The notes below the pieces were generated by a model. That model was not told where the DNA came from. It did no database searches and saw only the letters and a program-made list of their open reading frames with translations. Shown here in pieces: positions 25,084 through 35,331 of a stretch of DNA of 64,000 nt (the stretch's first letter is position 1; each line of letters begins with the position of its first letter). Made by a program: the position numbers and the translations under genes. The DNA comes from Methylococcales bacterium. Its GTDB lineage: Bacteria; Pseudomonadota; Gammaproteobacteria; Methylococcales; Methylomonadaceae. The stretch covers positions 2,776,553 to 2,840,552 of the forward strand of contig JAUZSN010000002.1 of assembly GCA_030949405.1 (NCBI GenBank), in the 5' to 3' direction.

Positions 25084-25356
25084 TTATAACGTCATCAATA
25101 CGCGTGGATGATCATTTAATTGTTGATAAATCGTATCTAATTGACGTTGACTCATGGCTTCAATCGTAATTGTGACTGAAACAAATTTACCGTTTTTGCT
25201 CGGTCGTATTTTTATAGCATCAGTCGCTAGCGCATTAACATGTTGATTTATAATATCAACCACTAATAGGTCAAACTCAATATCAGTTTTCCCCATGGCT
25301 TTAATTGGAAATTGACAAGGAAAATCAAAAACACTCGGACGGTCTTCTTCACTCAT
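25084..25356 (-). CDS. ybeD: YbeD/DUF493 family protein
   Basis: A 90-residue ACT-like small protein (MSEEDRPSVFDFPCQFPIKA, then IKIRPSKNGKFVSVTITIEA and QRQLDTIYQQLNDHPRVLMTL). YbeD lies between dacA and lipB in enterobacteria and is a suspected regulatory protein with an ACT-like fold. Here it follows dacA and dat, overlapping the dat 3' end by 8 nt, so it is the last gene of that operon. lipB is not adjacent. Confidence 0.9.
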   Translation of the reverse strand: MSEEDRPSVFDFPCQFPIKAMGKTDIEFDLLVVDIINQHVNALATDAIKIRPSKNGKFVSVTITIEAMSQRQLDTIYQQLNDHPRVLMTL

Positions 25357-26194
25357 GAGATAGGTTTTTATAGTTTTGAAAAAGTGTATTAACGGTGCGC
25401 CATAAATTGCCTACTTTACCTTCAGCAACCTTACAACCATCTAATTCAATCACGGGTAATATTTCACGGGTTGAACTCACTAGCCAGATTTCATCCGCAT
25501 TTCTTAACGCGTCTTCAGAAATAGGCTGTTCAGCGGTTTTAATTTGATTCACCTTTGCAATTTTTAAAATAACCTCACGCGTAATACCAGGCAAAATATC
25601 ATTGGTTAAAGGCGGTGTCGTTAAAACACCGTTAATTAAGGCAAACAAATTACTTGAAGCCCCTTCGGTTACATAACCTTTTTTAATTAAAATAGCTTCA
25701 CTTTGATTTGTTTCAATCGCTTGTTGTTTCAGTAATACATTTGCTAATAACGCCGTGGATTTAATATGACATAAATGCCAACGATTATCATTAAACGTAA
25801 CCCCTTTGAAACCGTGTTCCCGTGCTGTAACAGGAATAATATCACTACACATTGCAAATACCGTTGGGGCAGTATTTGCAGGAAACGCATGATCTCTTTT
25901 TGTCGCTACGCCACGTGTTAAATGAAGATAAATATATTGATTACGTGCGGAATCAATCAAGGGCTGTACTATTTGTCGCCATTCTTCTAGGGGACGGTGA
26001 TAAACGAGCTGTATTCCTGCCAGACTTTTTTCTAGCCGCTGCATATGCGCATTGAACTCAAATAAATGCCCCTGATAACACGGAATCACTTCATAAACCC
26101 CATCACCAAATAAAAAACCTCGATCTAATACCGAAATTTTTGCTTCATTTAAAGGGAGGTAATCTCCATTTAAATAGACCGTCATATTTTCCAT
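25349..26194 (-). CDS. dat: D-amino acid aminotransferase
   Basis: A 281-residue class IV PLP enzyme that makes D-glutamate or D-alanine for peptidoglycan. The catalytic Lys is K145 in HIKSTALLANVLLKQQA, and the phosphate-binding region is VTEGASSNLF (176-185). The N-terminal VLDRGFLFGDGVYEVIPCY is the family pattern, with the D-specific features expected of Dat more than IlvE. Its ATG overlaps the dacA stop (TAATG), so it is coupled to the D,D-carboxypeptidase, a sensible pairing. Confidence 0.88.
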   Translation of the reverse strand: MENMTVYLNGDYLPLNEAKISVLDRGFLFGDGVYEVIPCYQGHLFEFNAHMQRLEKSLAGIQLVYHRPLEEWRQIVQPLIDSARNQYIYLHLTRGVATKRDHAFPANTAPTVFAMCSDIIPVTAREHGFKGVTFNDNRWHLCHIKSTALLANVLLKQQAIETNQSEAILIKKGYVTEGASSNLFALINGVLTTPPLTNDILPGITREVILKIAKVNQIKTAEQPISEDALRNADEIWLVSSTREILPVIELDGCKVAEGKVGNLWRTVNTLFQNYKNLSHE

Positions 26195-27354
26195 TATTCT
26201 ATTAATTGTAGTAAATGATCATAAAAACGCTGAAAAATGCTACCAATCGCAATATCTTCAAGCGCGATCAAAGGAACTCTTTTAATTAGTTCGCCTTTAA
26301 GTGTAATAGTCACCGCGCCATAAACTTGCCCCTTAATAACGGGCGCAATAATTTTTTTATCTGTTTTAGTTTCAATTTTTAAATTTTCATAATAGCGTTT
26401 TGCAATAGTAATATAAAGATCTTTTTCGACCCCTAATTTTAGCTCTTTACGCTCGCCTTTCCATATTCTAACTTTTTTTAATGACTGTTGTGCCTGATAA
26501 AGTCGATGGGTTTCATAAAACCGAAAACCATAATTCAATAACCCTTGCGATTCAGCCGTACGGGCCGATTCACTTTTTGCTCCCATCACCACGGAAATTA
26601 AACGCATATTATCACGTTTTGCCGAAGCCACCATGCAATAACCCGCCTCATTCGTATGACCTGTTTTAACCCCATCAACGGAACTGTCTTTCCATAATAA
26701 TCGGTTACGATTCCGTTGCTTGATATTATTATAGGTAAATTCTTTTTGTGACTCCCAAACATAATATTCAGGAAAATCTGTAATTAAGGCGCGGGTTAAT
26801 AAAATTAAATCTTTCGCTGTCGTGTGATGGTTCTCCGTAGGCAGTCCCATACTATTTTGAAAATGGGTATTAATTAATTTTAATCGTTGGGCTTGCTCAT
26901 TCATCAATAAAACAAAATTCGCTTCATTCCCTGCAATATGTTCTGCTAACGCCACACTCGCATCATTCCCTGATTGAATAATAAGACCTTTCAATAAGTC
27001 CTCAACCATCACCTGCGTACCTACTTCAATAAACATCCGTGAGCCTGGCATTTTCCACGCATTCTCAGACACGGTAACTTTATCAGTTAAACTTAATTTT
27101 CCTTTTTTTATTTCACTAAAAACAACGTAGGCCGTCATAATTTTAGTTAAACTTGCAGGTGAAAGTGTTTTGTCAGAATTTTTTTCAACAATAACCTTAT
27201 GACTATTAAAATCCTCTAAAATATAACTTGAACCGATAACAACAGGAGGTGATGGCATTAAAATAGCCTCGTCACTTGCACTAATTATGGGGGATATAAA
27301 TAAATAGAGTAAAAGCGCCGCTATTAAGCGATAACCGTGAAGCGTTGAAGGCAT
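26194..27354 (-). CDS. dacA: D-alanyl-D-alanine carboxypeptidase, PBP5/6 type
   Basis: A 386-residue exported enzyme that trims the terminal D-Ala from peptidoglycan pentapeptides. There is an N-terminal signal (GYRLIAALLLYLFISPIISA). The catalytic motifs are complete: S68-L-T-K71, S128-G-N and K230-T-G. The C-terminus (AIGSIFQRFYDHLLQLIE) looks like the amphipathic membrane anchor of PBP5. It heads dacA-dat-ybeD. Confidence 0.92.
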   Translation of the reverse strand: MPSTLHGYRLIAALLLYLFISPIISASDEAILMPSPPVVIGSSYILEDFNSHKVIVEKNSDKTLSPASLTKIMTAYVVFSEIKKGKLSLTDKVTVSENAWKMPGSRMFIEVGTQVMVEDLLKGLIIQSGNDASVALAEHIAGNEANFVLLMNEQAQRLKLINTHFQNSMGLPTENHHTTAKDLILLTRALITDFPEYYVWESQKEFTYNNIKQRNRNRLLWKDSSVDGVKTGHTNEAGYCMVASAKRDNMRLISVVMGAKSESARTAESQGLLNYGFRFYETHRLYQAQQSLKKVRIWKGERKELKLGVEKDLYITIAKRYYENLKIETKTDKKIIAPVIKGQVYGAVTITLKGELIKRVPLIALEDIAIGSIFQRFYDHLLQLIE

Positions 27355-27722
27355 AATTTTAATCCAAGTTCTGACGATAAAAACAATAAATATTGTAACA
27401 GATTAGAAGACAGCAAGTAGAGGCCGGATTTCAACACCCTCACAAAGAAAATACAGGCGTTATCAACAGATGAAAAAATACCTTACTATGGGTAATTAAT
27501 ACTCTCATAATAACGACAAATCTCACTTTAAATCTGAACGATCACGCCCTTCTTGATTCATTTGGGTGCGCTGTTTGTCAAAATGAGTCCCTATAAAAGA
27601 TAATTTCATTTTCTAACCTGCTTGTATGCCGAGTAAAACAATCGATTAATTACTGGCATGTTTATTGCACAATTCTATAATTTTAGTTAGACTAATCACT
27701 GACAATTTATTAGGAACAAACA
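27355..27722. other. intergenic region between divergent genes
   Basis: About 370 bp with promoters for dacA and the gene at 27723 expected, but no element clear enough to name. No gene or hairpin is supported. Confidence 0.5.
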
Positions 27723-28007
27723 ATGATAGAAATGATCATATTACTTTCGGTCGTTATCGCAATGATAATTGCAGTCTATGTAGCACCAACGACAAGTAAT
27801 TCTTTAAACACACCTGTTGTAAAAAAGGCCGATAAATCTATAAAAATCCCTGAAGATTCTATGCTTAAACGACATTTTTTAGCCAATTTACAGGCCGAAA
27901 TAGAATCTAATTTTCACTCTCGCCCAACAGATGCTAGTTTAAAGCGACATTATGATAGTTTAATTATCAGTGAAATGGATAAATATATACAATTAAATGT
28001 GGCTTAA
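27723..28007 (+). CDS. small single-pass membrane protein, unknown function
   Basis: A 94-residue protein with an N-terminal membrane helix (MIEMIILLSVVIAMIIAVYVA) and a soluble tail that contains a degenerate internal repeat: MLKRHFLANLQAEIESNF and SLKRHYDSLIISEMDKYI. The start follows AGGAAC. No family was recognised. It stands alone between spacers. Confidence 0.65.
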   Translation: MIEMIILLSVVIAMIIAVYVAPTTSNSLNTPVVKKADKSIKIPEDSMLKRHFLANLQAEIESNFHSRPTDASLKRHYDSLIISEMDKYIQLNVA

Positions 28008-28423
28008 ATTTATTCTTTAAAGCCCTATTTTTTTGAGTATAACCCTGAAAAAAGTCCACTCGCCCCTCCCCTTTAAGAAAGAGCTATTAATAGTTTTTAA
28101 AACTTAGGTCGCCTAAAGTCGGTGCAAGCTGCGCTCAACTCGTCCAAAAAAGTTTCAATGTTATTAAACCCCCCTTCCTAGGTCTAAATTTTTAGAGGCT
28201 TTAAAAAATTCTGGGGTACAAAATAGGCTTTGTACTCCAAATTTTAAGCGTTGTTATGGTGTTATTATCCCCCTAATTATTTTCACACAATAATTAGCTT
28301 ACCGCCAAAATCGTCACTTTATAGAACTGAAATTGTAAAAATACACAGTTTATAGCCATAAAATTAAATATAGTTATCTAAATAACGCTAAAATGCACAC
28401 CTTTTGGGACTCTATTTTTCATC
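28008..28423. other. spacer upstream of the methanopterin-linked genes
   Basis: About 415 bp with no gene. It is AT-rich with short imperfect repeats near 28100-28160 and a CCCC-rich patch at 28267-28275. Probably carries the promoter for the genes at 28424 onward. Confidence 0.5.
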
Positions 28424-28936
28424 ATGAAGCTGTTAATACAATATCTGGCACTCTGCTGGTTCAAAAATAATCCCACCCAATTAATTCCCACCAAGTCGTT
28501 CATGCAAAAAGTAATTATCTTTTACTTTTTATCAGGATGGTTAGTTGAAGGTCTTATTGCCGATCCTGCCGAAGGTTTTTTAGAAGTCGTCTTACGCATG
28601 ATTATGGCGTTTTCAACTCTTGCAATTTTTTTAGTTATTACTAAAAAATGGAGCTTCTTTAACCCCTTATTTACCTCTATCTTTGTGTGTGAGAATTTCA
28701 TTATGACCCTTGCAACCGCGGTCGAAGGGTTAGATGTTTATATGGTCATGACCCATGTGGTTTACCGAGAAGAAATAGCAATCGGGTTAGGCATTTTTTT
28801 AGTGGTGTGGTATTTGTTGATTGTGGCTTATATTTTACGCCAGTTTTTTACCTTCGCGCTTCGAGAAAGCATTATCTTGGCCACCAGTTATTTTGTTTTA
28901 ACCTATGGTATCCCCATGTTTTTTATGGATGTTTAA
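28424..28936 (+). CDS. multi-pass membrane protein upstream of mch operon
   Basis: A 170-residue protein with about four membrane helices (for example KVIIFYFLSGWLVEGLI, MIMAFSTLAIFLVI, IGLGIFLVVWYLLIVAYIL and SIILATSYFVLTYGIPMFF). It lies 15 bp before the ATP-grasp gene and runs in the same direction, so it is likely co-transcribed with the methanopterin genes. Some uncharacterised membrane proteins are known near such clusters in methylotrophs, but I cannot name this family. Confidence 0.65.
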   Translation: MKLLIQYLALCWFKNNPTQLIPTKSFMQKVIIFYFLSGWLVEGLIADPAEGFLEVVLRMIMAFSTLAIFLVITKKWSFFNPLFTSIFVCENFIMTLATAVEGLDVYMVMTHVVYREEIAIGLGIFLVVWYLLIVAYILRQFFTFALRESIILATSYFVLTYGIPMFFMDV

Positions 28937-28951
28937 TTCATTCAGATCCTA

Positions 28952-30052
28952 ATGAAACCTTTGATTATCATTGCTCAATCCGCCCAAATGCTCGCACAAG
29001 CCGCCTGTCATATCGGTCTAAACGTCATTACGATTGATTGCTTTGCCGATCAAGATACTCAAGCATTAGCGGTACAAAGTTACCGTGTCGATTCCTTAGC
29101 CATTAATGCCCTAAAAAACTGTATTGACAGGCTTGAAAATAAATTCAACGAATGCCTTTATGGCAGTGGTTTTGAACTCTACCCAGAAAGTTTGATTTTT
29201 TTAGAAACACGGTTTAAATTAATTGGAAACTCATCGCGAATTTTTAACGCGTTACAAAATAAACATCAATTTTTTAAGCGATTACAGGCCCTAACTATTT
29301 TATTTCCGCCCGTTTTTTTTCCGACAAAAAATAAATTACAGCCCAAATTTAAGACTCAACCCTATTTAATAAAACCGCATAATAATGTGGGGGGAATGAA
29401 TATTCATTCCGCGACAACTTACAACGTAAATCCTCTAACAATTTTAAATTATTATTATCAAAAAAAAATAGCGGGGCAAGCCATGTCGGCTTTATTTGCG
29501 GCGAATGGTCAACACGCACTGATTATGGGTTTTAATCAACAATGGTCCTGTCCAAATTCATTTGTATTTTCGGGCATTATGAATCATACAACGTTATCTC
29601 ACCAACATCGTAATAAACTTCATCATTGGATTAATCGGTTAACGAAGCGTTATCAGTTACGCGGTCTTTGTAGTTTGGATTTTATTTTTTATCGTCATCA
29701 TTGTTATGTTTTAGAAATTAACCCTAGACCCCCTGCTAGTATGGCGTTATACCCCAAAAATTTATTAAACATACATCTCTTAGCGTGCCAAGGACAACTC
29801 GACAAAACGCTGATCATTAAAGATCCACTTTATCGTGTTTATCAAATTATCTACAGTCACGTTAAACTACAAATCCCCCCCTATTTTAAATGGGCTGATT
29901 ATTGTTGTAATTTACCCGCTGCGGGGATGATTATTGGCAAAGGAGAGCCTATTTGCAGTATGATTATCAGCGGGAAAAATCCAAAACGATTACTGGATGA
30001 TTTAAACGATAAACAACTCCTTCTTTTCACACAAATAAGCGAAATAACATGA
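28952..30052 (+). CDS. ATP-grasp protein of the tetrahydromethanopterin cluster (orf17-like)
   Basis: A 366-residue ATP-grasp ligase. The N-terminal Rossmann-like part ([20 protein letters not shown]) leads to an ATP-binding region ([16 protein letters not shown]) and a metal-binding C-terminal part ([24 protein letters not shown], with the conserved ExNPR). Its stop overlaps the mch start (ATGA). Methylotrophs carry an ATP-grasp gene, often called orf17, beside mch or fae, thought to act in methanopterin biosynthesis; ligating an amino acid or similar group would fit but is inference. Confidence 0.82.
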   Translation: MKPLIIIAQSAQMLAQAACHIGLNVITIDCFADQDTQALAVQSYRVDSLAINALKNCIDRLENKFNECLYGSGFELYPESLIFLETRFKLIGNSSRIFNALQNKHQFFKRLQALTILFPPVFFPTKNKLQPKFKTQPYLIKPHNNVGGMNIHSATTYNVNPLTILNYYYQKKIAGQAMSALFAANGQHALIMGFNQQWSCPNSFVFSGIMNHTTLSHQHRNKLHHWINRLTKRYQLRGLCSLDFIFYRHHCYVLEINPRPPASMALYPKNLLNIHLLACQGQLDKTLIIKDPLYRVYQIIYSHVKLQIPPYFKWADYCCNLPAAGMIIGKGEPICSMIISGKNPKRLLDDLNDKQLLLFTQISEIT

Positions 30053-31035
30053 TTGAATACAACGCGAGTGTCAATAAACTTAGCCGCCCCTTAGTTCAAG
30101 AATTACTTGATAATGCGGATAAATTAAGACTTGATATACACACGTTAGATAATGGTTGCATTATCATTGATGCAGGTATCGAGGCCCCAGGTGGCTTAGA
30201 AGCGGGTCGAATTATTACTGAAATTTGCCTAGGCGGCTTAGGAACGGTGAGCATTAATCATAGCCCTGCGATCGAAAACTGGCCATTAACCATTAATGTT
30301 CATAGCAGCAACCCTGTTTTAGCCTGCTTAGGTAGCCAATATGCAGGATGGAGTTTAGCGCATGATAAATATTATGCATTAGGCTCAGGCCCTGCACGCG
30401 CAATGGCGACAAAAACGAAAGAGGGCGAAGATGAACCGATTGAGGCCATTTATAATGAATTAGGCTATCAAGATAATGGCGAAGAAACCGTTTTAGTGAT
30501 TGAAAATGATAAGATTCCCCCAATGGAAATCATCGAAAAAATCATTAAAGCCTGTGATGTGGATGCCGAAGATTTAACGATTATTGTTACACCGACCCGT
30601 AGTATTGCAGGCTGTGTTCAAGTCGTGGGACGGGTTTTAGAAGTCGCTATGCACAAAGCCCATGAGTTACACTTCCCATTAGAAAATATTATTGATGGAA
30701 GTGGCAGCGCGCCTCTTTGCCCACCTCACCCTGATTTTGTAAAAGCGATGGGGCGTACCAATGATGCCATTTTATTTGCAGGTCAAGTGCATTTATTTGT
30801 GAGTGGTTCTGATGAAGAGGCTGAAAAATTAGCCAACGAACTACCTAGTTCCACCTCAAAAGATTATGGAAAACCCTTTGCAGAGGTGTTCAAAGAATAT
30901 GACTATGACTTTTTTAAAGTCGATGGGATGTTATTTAGCCCCGCACGCGTGATTGTAACGGCGGTAGAGTCTGGCAATAGTTTTCATGCGGGAAAAATAG
31001 ATACTGAGTTACTGAAACAATCGTTTGGTCACTAA
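30049..31035 (+). CDS. mch: methenyl-tetrahydromethanopterin cyclohydrolase
   Basis: A 328-residue enzyme that hydrolyses methenyl-H4MPT to formyl-H4MPT in the formaldehyde oxidation pathway of methylotrophs. Family stretches include [54 protein letters not shown] and a C-terminal [16 protein letters not shown]. The length is normal and no lesion is visible. It is translationally coupled to the upstream ATP-grasp gene; the other H4MPT genes (fae, mtdB, fhc) are not in the window. This is one of the best clues that the host is a methylotroph. Confidence 0.95.
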   Translation: MIEYNASVNKLSRPLVQELLDNADKLRLDIHTLDNGCIIIDAGIEAPGGLEAGRIITEICLGGLGTVSINHSPAIENWPLTINVHSSNPVLACLGSQYAGWSLAHDKYYALGSGPARAMATKTKEGEDEPIEAIYNELGYQDNGEETVLVIENDKIPPMEIIEKIIKACDVDAEDLTIIVTPTRSIAGCVQVVGRVLEVAMHKAHELHFPLENIIDGSGSAPLCPPHPDFVKAMGRTNDAILFAGQVHLFVSGSDEEAEKLANELPSSTSKDYGKPFAEVFKEYDYDFFKVDGMLFSPARVIVTAVESGNSFHAGKIDTELLKQSFGH

Positions 31036-31432
31036 AAAATAAAAGTTTCATGGTATCCGACACTTTAATGTAGGCTAGGGTCGTTTTTTTGCGAGAGCAA
31101 ATAAACGATCGACTAGTTTAAGGTCGGACACTATGGAGCGAGGCTTAACCTCACTTGTCCCCTTTTAAAGTTGATCGTCAATAAACGTAACCCAGCAAGC
31201 AAATACACACGCTCAATTTGACCTTAGGAGTTTCCACGTTTAAAATTTTGCATTATTTTGAGTATATCTTAGATTTTTTATCATTGATAAATACGCTATT
31301 TTTAGAGATAAAAGCATTATTTAACAAGCTGTTAATGATAGAGGTTAAAAATAATAAAATAGACTATACAACACTATATCACGCAACAAAACATACAAAC
31401 GTGCATGATTTAATTCGTGCTTATTCCTTAGT
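31036..31432. other. spacer between convergent mch and purK
   Basis: Contains the inverted copy of the dispersed palindromic repeat at 31102-31176. A short frame at 31218 overlaps the purK end and has no recognisable content. Confidence 0.55.
31102..31176 (-). repeat. dispersed palindromic repeat, copy 3 (inverted)
   Basis: On the minus strand it reads GGGGACAAGTGAGGTTAAGC then CTCGCTCCATAGTGTCCGAC, matching copies 1 and 2. It sits between convergent genes, as expected of REP-type sequences. Confidence 0.75.
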
Positions 31433-32527
31433 TTATGAATCATCACCCTTTTGCGCTAACTCAATAACCGCCTCTAATGCGTGAGTAAACTCAGCTTTCG
31501 TATCCGCACGAATACCCACATGAGCAACCTTTCGACCTTTACGAGGACTTTTATCATAAAGATGTAAATGGGCATGTTCAATCGCCAGTAATTGTTTCGA
31601 TTCAGGAAGCCCTCCAATAAAATTTACCATCCCCGTAAATTCCTCGGATACGGTAGAACCTAAAGGCAATCCTGAAATCGCACGAAGATGATTTTCAAAT
31701 TGACTGGTTTCCGAGCCTTCAATCGTCCAGTGTCCTGAATTATGAACGCGGGGTGCAAATTCATTGGCAAATAATTGCCCTTCAACATCAAACAACTCTA
31801 AAGCAATTAAGCCGACATACTCTAATTTCTCTAACAACATTCGCACATATTTTTCAGCCTCCTGTTGCAAGACATCCACGGTACGGCACTCAGAAACACG
31901 CAAAATACCCTGATGATGTTTATTTTCTGAAAGCGGATAATAAACAATGTCACCGTCTGGATTACGTGCGGCGAGTATAGAAACTTCCCGTTGAAAATTA
32001 ACAAAGCCTTCAACAATAGAAGGAACCTCTTGAATTGATTCCCATGCGTGCGCTAACTCATCGGCTGAAGTTAAAACTACCTGCCCTTTCCCGTCATAGC
32101 CCATACGACGACTTTTTAAAATAGCAGGGTAGCCAATAGTTGGCATTGCTTGTTGTAAACCCGCTAAATCCATCACATTAGCAAAAGGCGCGGTCGGAAT
32201 CTTTAATTCATGAAAGAAATTCTTTTCAACCAACCTATCTTGAGCAACCGCTAACGCATTAGGACTGGGGTAAACGTGCGTATGCTCATCTAAAAAACTC
32301 GCCACATCCGCTGGCACGTTTTCAAACTCATACGTCACCACATCGGCTTTTTCAGCCAATTCTGTCAATAACGCCTTATCATCATACGCCCCGTGTAAAT
32401 GCTCACCCAACTTTACCGCGCCAGCCTCCTTACTCGGATCTAAAATAATAAATTCAAACCCCAAAGGATAACCTGCCAACGCCAGCATTCGTGCTAATTG
32501 CCCCCCGCCTAAAATTCCTATTTTCAT
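31433..32527 (-). CDS. purK: 5-(carboxyamino)imidazole ribonucleotide synthase
   Basis: A 364-residue ATP-grasp enzyme of purine biosynthesis that makes N5-CAIR from AIR, ATP and bicarbonate. The N-terminal [20 protein letters not shown] and the middle [20 protein letters not shown] are typical, with the metal/ATP site in [20 protein letters not shown]. Its ATG overlaps the purE stop by 4 nt. Length is normal. Confidence 0.93.
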   Translation of the reverse strand: MKIGILGGGQLARMLALAGYPLGFEFIILDPSKEAGAVKLGEHLHGAYDDKALLTELAEKADVVTYEFENVPADVASFLDEHTHVYPSPNALAVAQDRLVEKNFFHELKIPTAPFANVMDLAGLQQAMPTIGYPAILKSRRMGYDGKGQVVLTSADELAHAWESIQEVPSIVEGFVNFQREVSILAARNPDGDIVYYPLSENKHHQGILRVSECRTVDVLQQEAEKYVRMLLEKLEYVGLIALELFDVEGQLFANEFAPRVHNSGHWTIEGSETSQFENHLRAISGLPLGSTVSEEFTGMVNFIGGLPESKQLLAIEHAHLHLYDKSPRKGRKVAHVGIRADTKAEFTHALEAVIELAQKGDDS

Positions 32528-33021
32528 GAAATCACCTGACGCGGATCTGCATTGGCAGCAACGGTTTCTGTTTGATTTTGACGATAAGTATCAAGCGCAG
32601 CTTGATAGTTGGAATGCTTATTACCAATAATCGCCGCCGCGAGTAAAGCCGCGTTAATCGCCCCTGTGCGACCAATTGCTAACGTTCCCACAGGAATTCC
32701 AGCAGGCATTTGCACAATAGATAATAATGAATCCATGCCATTAAGTGCCTTTGATTGAATAGGAACACCTAAAATGGGGACGCTTGTTTTAGCGGCCACC
32801 ATTCCTGGTAAATGCGCCGCGCCACCTGCCCCTGCAATAATCACTTCCAAGCCTTTTCCCCGTGCAGTTTCAGCGTAGTGAAATAACTTATCAGGGGTAC
32901 GGTGCGCTGAAACAACCTCAACTTCATGAGGGATATTAAGCTGTTCTAGCGTTTGTGCGGCATGTTTCATTGTCTCCCAATCCGAAGTTGAGCCCATAAT
33001 AATACCTATTAATGCTGCCAT
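32524..33021 (-). CDS. purE: N5-carboxyaminoimidazole ribonucleotide mutase
   Basis: A 165-residue class I PurE that moves the carboxyl group of N5-CAIR to give CAIR, the step after PurK. Motifs: [31 protein letters not shown] with the catalytic His region, and [20 protein letters not shown]. It forms the purEK operon, divergent from glyS. Confidence 0.93.
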   Translation of the reverse strand: MAALIGIIMGSTSDWETMKHAAQTLEQLNIPHEVEVVSAHRTPDKLFHYAETARGKGLEVIIAGAGGAAHLPGMVAAKTSVPILGVPIQSKALNGMDSLLSIVQMPAGIPVGTLAIGRTGAINAALLAAAIIGNKHSNYQAALDTYRQNQTETVAANADPRQVIS

Positions 33022-33189
33022 CTAAATTCTCCTGTTCACACTATTTACATCAATTAAATTCGGTTGCTTCTCCGTATTATACTGAACTTGTTTTTCTATT
33101 GCTTGTTGTGTCGTTTTAGGTTAGATTTATAATCCTCTACAGGATCTGTGCAATCAACAAAAAAGCCTCTAAATTCTAGGAATAATATA

Positions 33190-35259
33190 GTGACCGAACA
33201 ACAAGATTTACTTTTTGAACTAGGCTGTGAAGAATTACCGCCTAAAAATTTATTAACCCTCAGTAATGCCTTATTAGCCAATATACAAAGCGGATTAGAT
33301 GAGGTGGGGTTAACGTATCAAGAGGGCAAAGCCTATGCAACCCCTAGACGTTTAGCCGTCTTAATTAAAGGCTTAAAATCAACACAAGCGGATAAAGTGG
33401 TTGAAAAAAGAGGTCCTGCGGTCAAAGCCGCTTTTGCCGAAGATGGCTCACCGAGTCGTGCGGCATTAGGCTTTGCAAAAAGTTGTGGGGCTGAATTTGA
33501 GGCTTTAGAACGGATGAAAACCGACAAAGGCGAATGGTTGATTTTTAAACAAGCCATCAAAGGCAAAACCTCAACGGAATTAGTGCCTGATATTATCCAT
33601 AAAAGTATTCATGATTTACCCATTGCTAAAAAAATGCGTTGGGGAAATTCTGATACCGAATTTGTACGCCCCGTTAAATGGGTGGTTTTGCTTTACGGTG
33701 AAAAGACGGTAGACGCGACTATTTTAGAATTAAAAGCAGGTAATCAAACCCAAGGCCATCGTTTTCATGCCCCCGCCCCTTTTACGATTAAAACACCCTC
33801 AACCTATTTAGAAAGTTTGCGTACACAAGGAAACGTCATCGCTGATTTTCACGAACGTAAAGCCCTGATTAAAAACGCAGCTCATGAGGCGGCTAAAAAG
33901 GTAGGCGGTCTGGCCCATATTGAAGAGGATTTGCTCAATGAAATCACCGCCCTCAATGAACAGCCTGTTCCTGTTATCGGTAACTTTGATGAACGTTTTT
34001 TAGCCTTGCCTAAAGAAGTGCTTATCACCACCATGCAAAGCAATCAAAAATATTTTCCTATTGTTAATGAATCAGGGGATTTATTAGCGCATTTCATTAC
34101 CTTTAGCAATATTAAAAGCACACGTCCTGAGTCCATTCAAAAAGGCAATGAGCGAGTTATTTTACCCCGTTTAGCCGATGCTGAATTTTTTTGGAATCAA
34201 GATCGAAAAAAATCCTTAAGTGATCGGGTTGACTCACTAAATTCAATTATTTTTCAACAAAAATTAGGCACAATCGCCGATAAAACTAAACGCTTACAAG
34301 CTTTGGCAGACGTGATTGCTACCGAGCTTAATGCAGATAAAACACTGGCAAATCGAGCGGCCTTATTGGCTAAAACCGATTTAATGACCGATATGGTCGG
34401 GGAGTTTGCCTCATTGCAAGGGGTTGTCGGACGTTATTATGCCTTAGCCGATAACGAACCTGTTGAAGTTGCACAGGCTTTAGAAGAGCAATATTTTCCA
34501 AAACAATCAGGAACAGCGACCCCGCAAACCATTACAGGGCAGATTTTATCGTTAGCCGATAAACTCGATACCTTAACGGGTATTTTTAGTGCAGGGTTAA
34601 TTCCAACAGGGGATAAAGATCCTTATGCTCTTCGCCGTGCAAGCTTAGGAATTTTACGAATTATCATCGAAAATAAATTATCCTTGAATATTGTTGAACT
34701 CATTAAAACCGCATTAAAACAGTATTCTCATGAGTTTGATCGACTCAAAACACAACAGTTAGTCACTGATTTTGTCTTTGAACGTTTAAAAGGCTATTGT
34801 TTAGAACAAGGATTTAAAATTGATGAATTTGATGCGGTGATGCGTATTAAACCCACGCACCCGTTAGATTTTATTAATCGTTTACAGGCGGTGAAACGCT
34901 TTAGAACCTTACCCGAAGCGGCTAGTCTTGCTGCGGCGAATAAACGTATTGGCAATATTTTAAAAAAATCGAAAACAAAACCTGCATCAGAAGTCGGTGA
35001 ACTGGTAGAAACACAAGAGTTAGCATTATTAACCGTGGCAAAGCAATCTGCCATAGATATTAAGCCTCTATTAGAGACTCATAATTATGAGGCGGCTTTA
35101 TCTCGATTAGCGCAACTCAAAGAGCCTGTCGATAATTTCTTTGATAATGTCATGGTGAATTGTGACGATGTAAGTCTACGTGCGAATCGTTTAGCCTTAT
35201 TAAATTTATTAGCGCAACAATTTTTACAAATTGCCGATATTTCTAAACTACAAGCTTAA
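33190..35259 (+). CDS. glyS: glycyl-tRNA synthetase beta subunit
   Basis: I choose the GTG at 33190 (VTEQQDLLFELGCEELPPKN), which lies 9 nt after TAGGA and matches the usual GlyS N-terminus; an ATG at 33148 would add 14 unsupported residues. The 689-residue beta subunit binds tRNA(Gly) in the alpha2-beta2 enzyme. Characteristic segments are TPRRLAVLIKGL, RWGNSDTEFVRPVKWV and TDLMTDMVGEFASLQGVVGR. The alpha-subunit gene glyQ, usually upstream, is not in the window. Confidence 0.93.
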   Translation: MTEQQDLLFELGCEELPPKNLLTLSNALLANIQSGLDEVGLTYQEGKAYATPRRLAVLIKGLKSTQADKVVEKRGPAVKAAFAEDGSPSRAALGFAKSCGAEFEALERMKTDKGEWLIFKQAIKGKTSTELVPDIIHKSIHDLPIAKKMRWGNSDTEFVRPVKWVVLLYGEKTVDATILELKAGNQTQGHRFHAPAPFTIKTPSTYLESLRTQGNVIADFHERKALIKNAAHEAAKKVGGLAHIEEDLLNEITALNEQPVPVIGNFDERFLALPKEVLITTMQSNQKYFPIVNESGDLLAHFITFSNIKSTRPESIQKGNERVILPRLADAEFFWNQDRKKSLSDRVDSLNSIIFQQKLGTIADKTKRLQALADVIATELNADKTLANRAALLAKTDLMTDMVGEFASLQGVVGRYYALADNEPVEVAQALEEQYFPKQSGTATPQTITGQILSLADKLDTLTGIFSAGLIPTGDKDPYALRRASLGILRIIIENKLSLNIVELIKTALKQYSHEFDRLKTQQLVTDFVFERLKGYCLEQGFKIDEFDAVMRIKPTHPLDFINRLQAVKRFRTLPEAASLAAANKRIGNILKKSKTKPASEVGELVETQELALLTVAKQSAIDIKPLLETHNYEAALSRLAQLKEPVDNFFDNVMVNCDDVSLRANRLALLNLLAQQFLQIADISKLQA

Positions 35260-35272
35260 TTATAATAAAACT

Positions 35273-35305
35273 TGCGTAGGAAGGGCTTAGTCCATCCTAC
35301 GCAAT
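35273..35305. terminator. hairpin between glyS and dacB
   Basis: TTGCGTAGGA and TCCTACGCAA form a perfect 10-bp stem with a 13-nt loop. It sits between convergent genes and belongs to the CGTAGG-type dispersed palindromes. Confidence 0.6.
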
Positions 35306-35331
35306 ATAAACTTTGGGAAGTTACCTAAACA

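Noticed and set aside
31218-31484. 88-residue frame between mch and purK
   Set aside because: It overlaps the purK end, has no family features and carries low-complexity AT-rich sequence.
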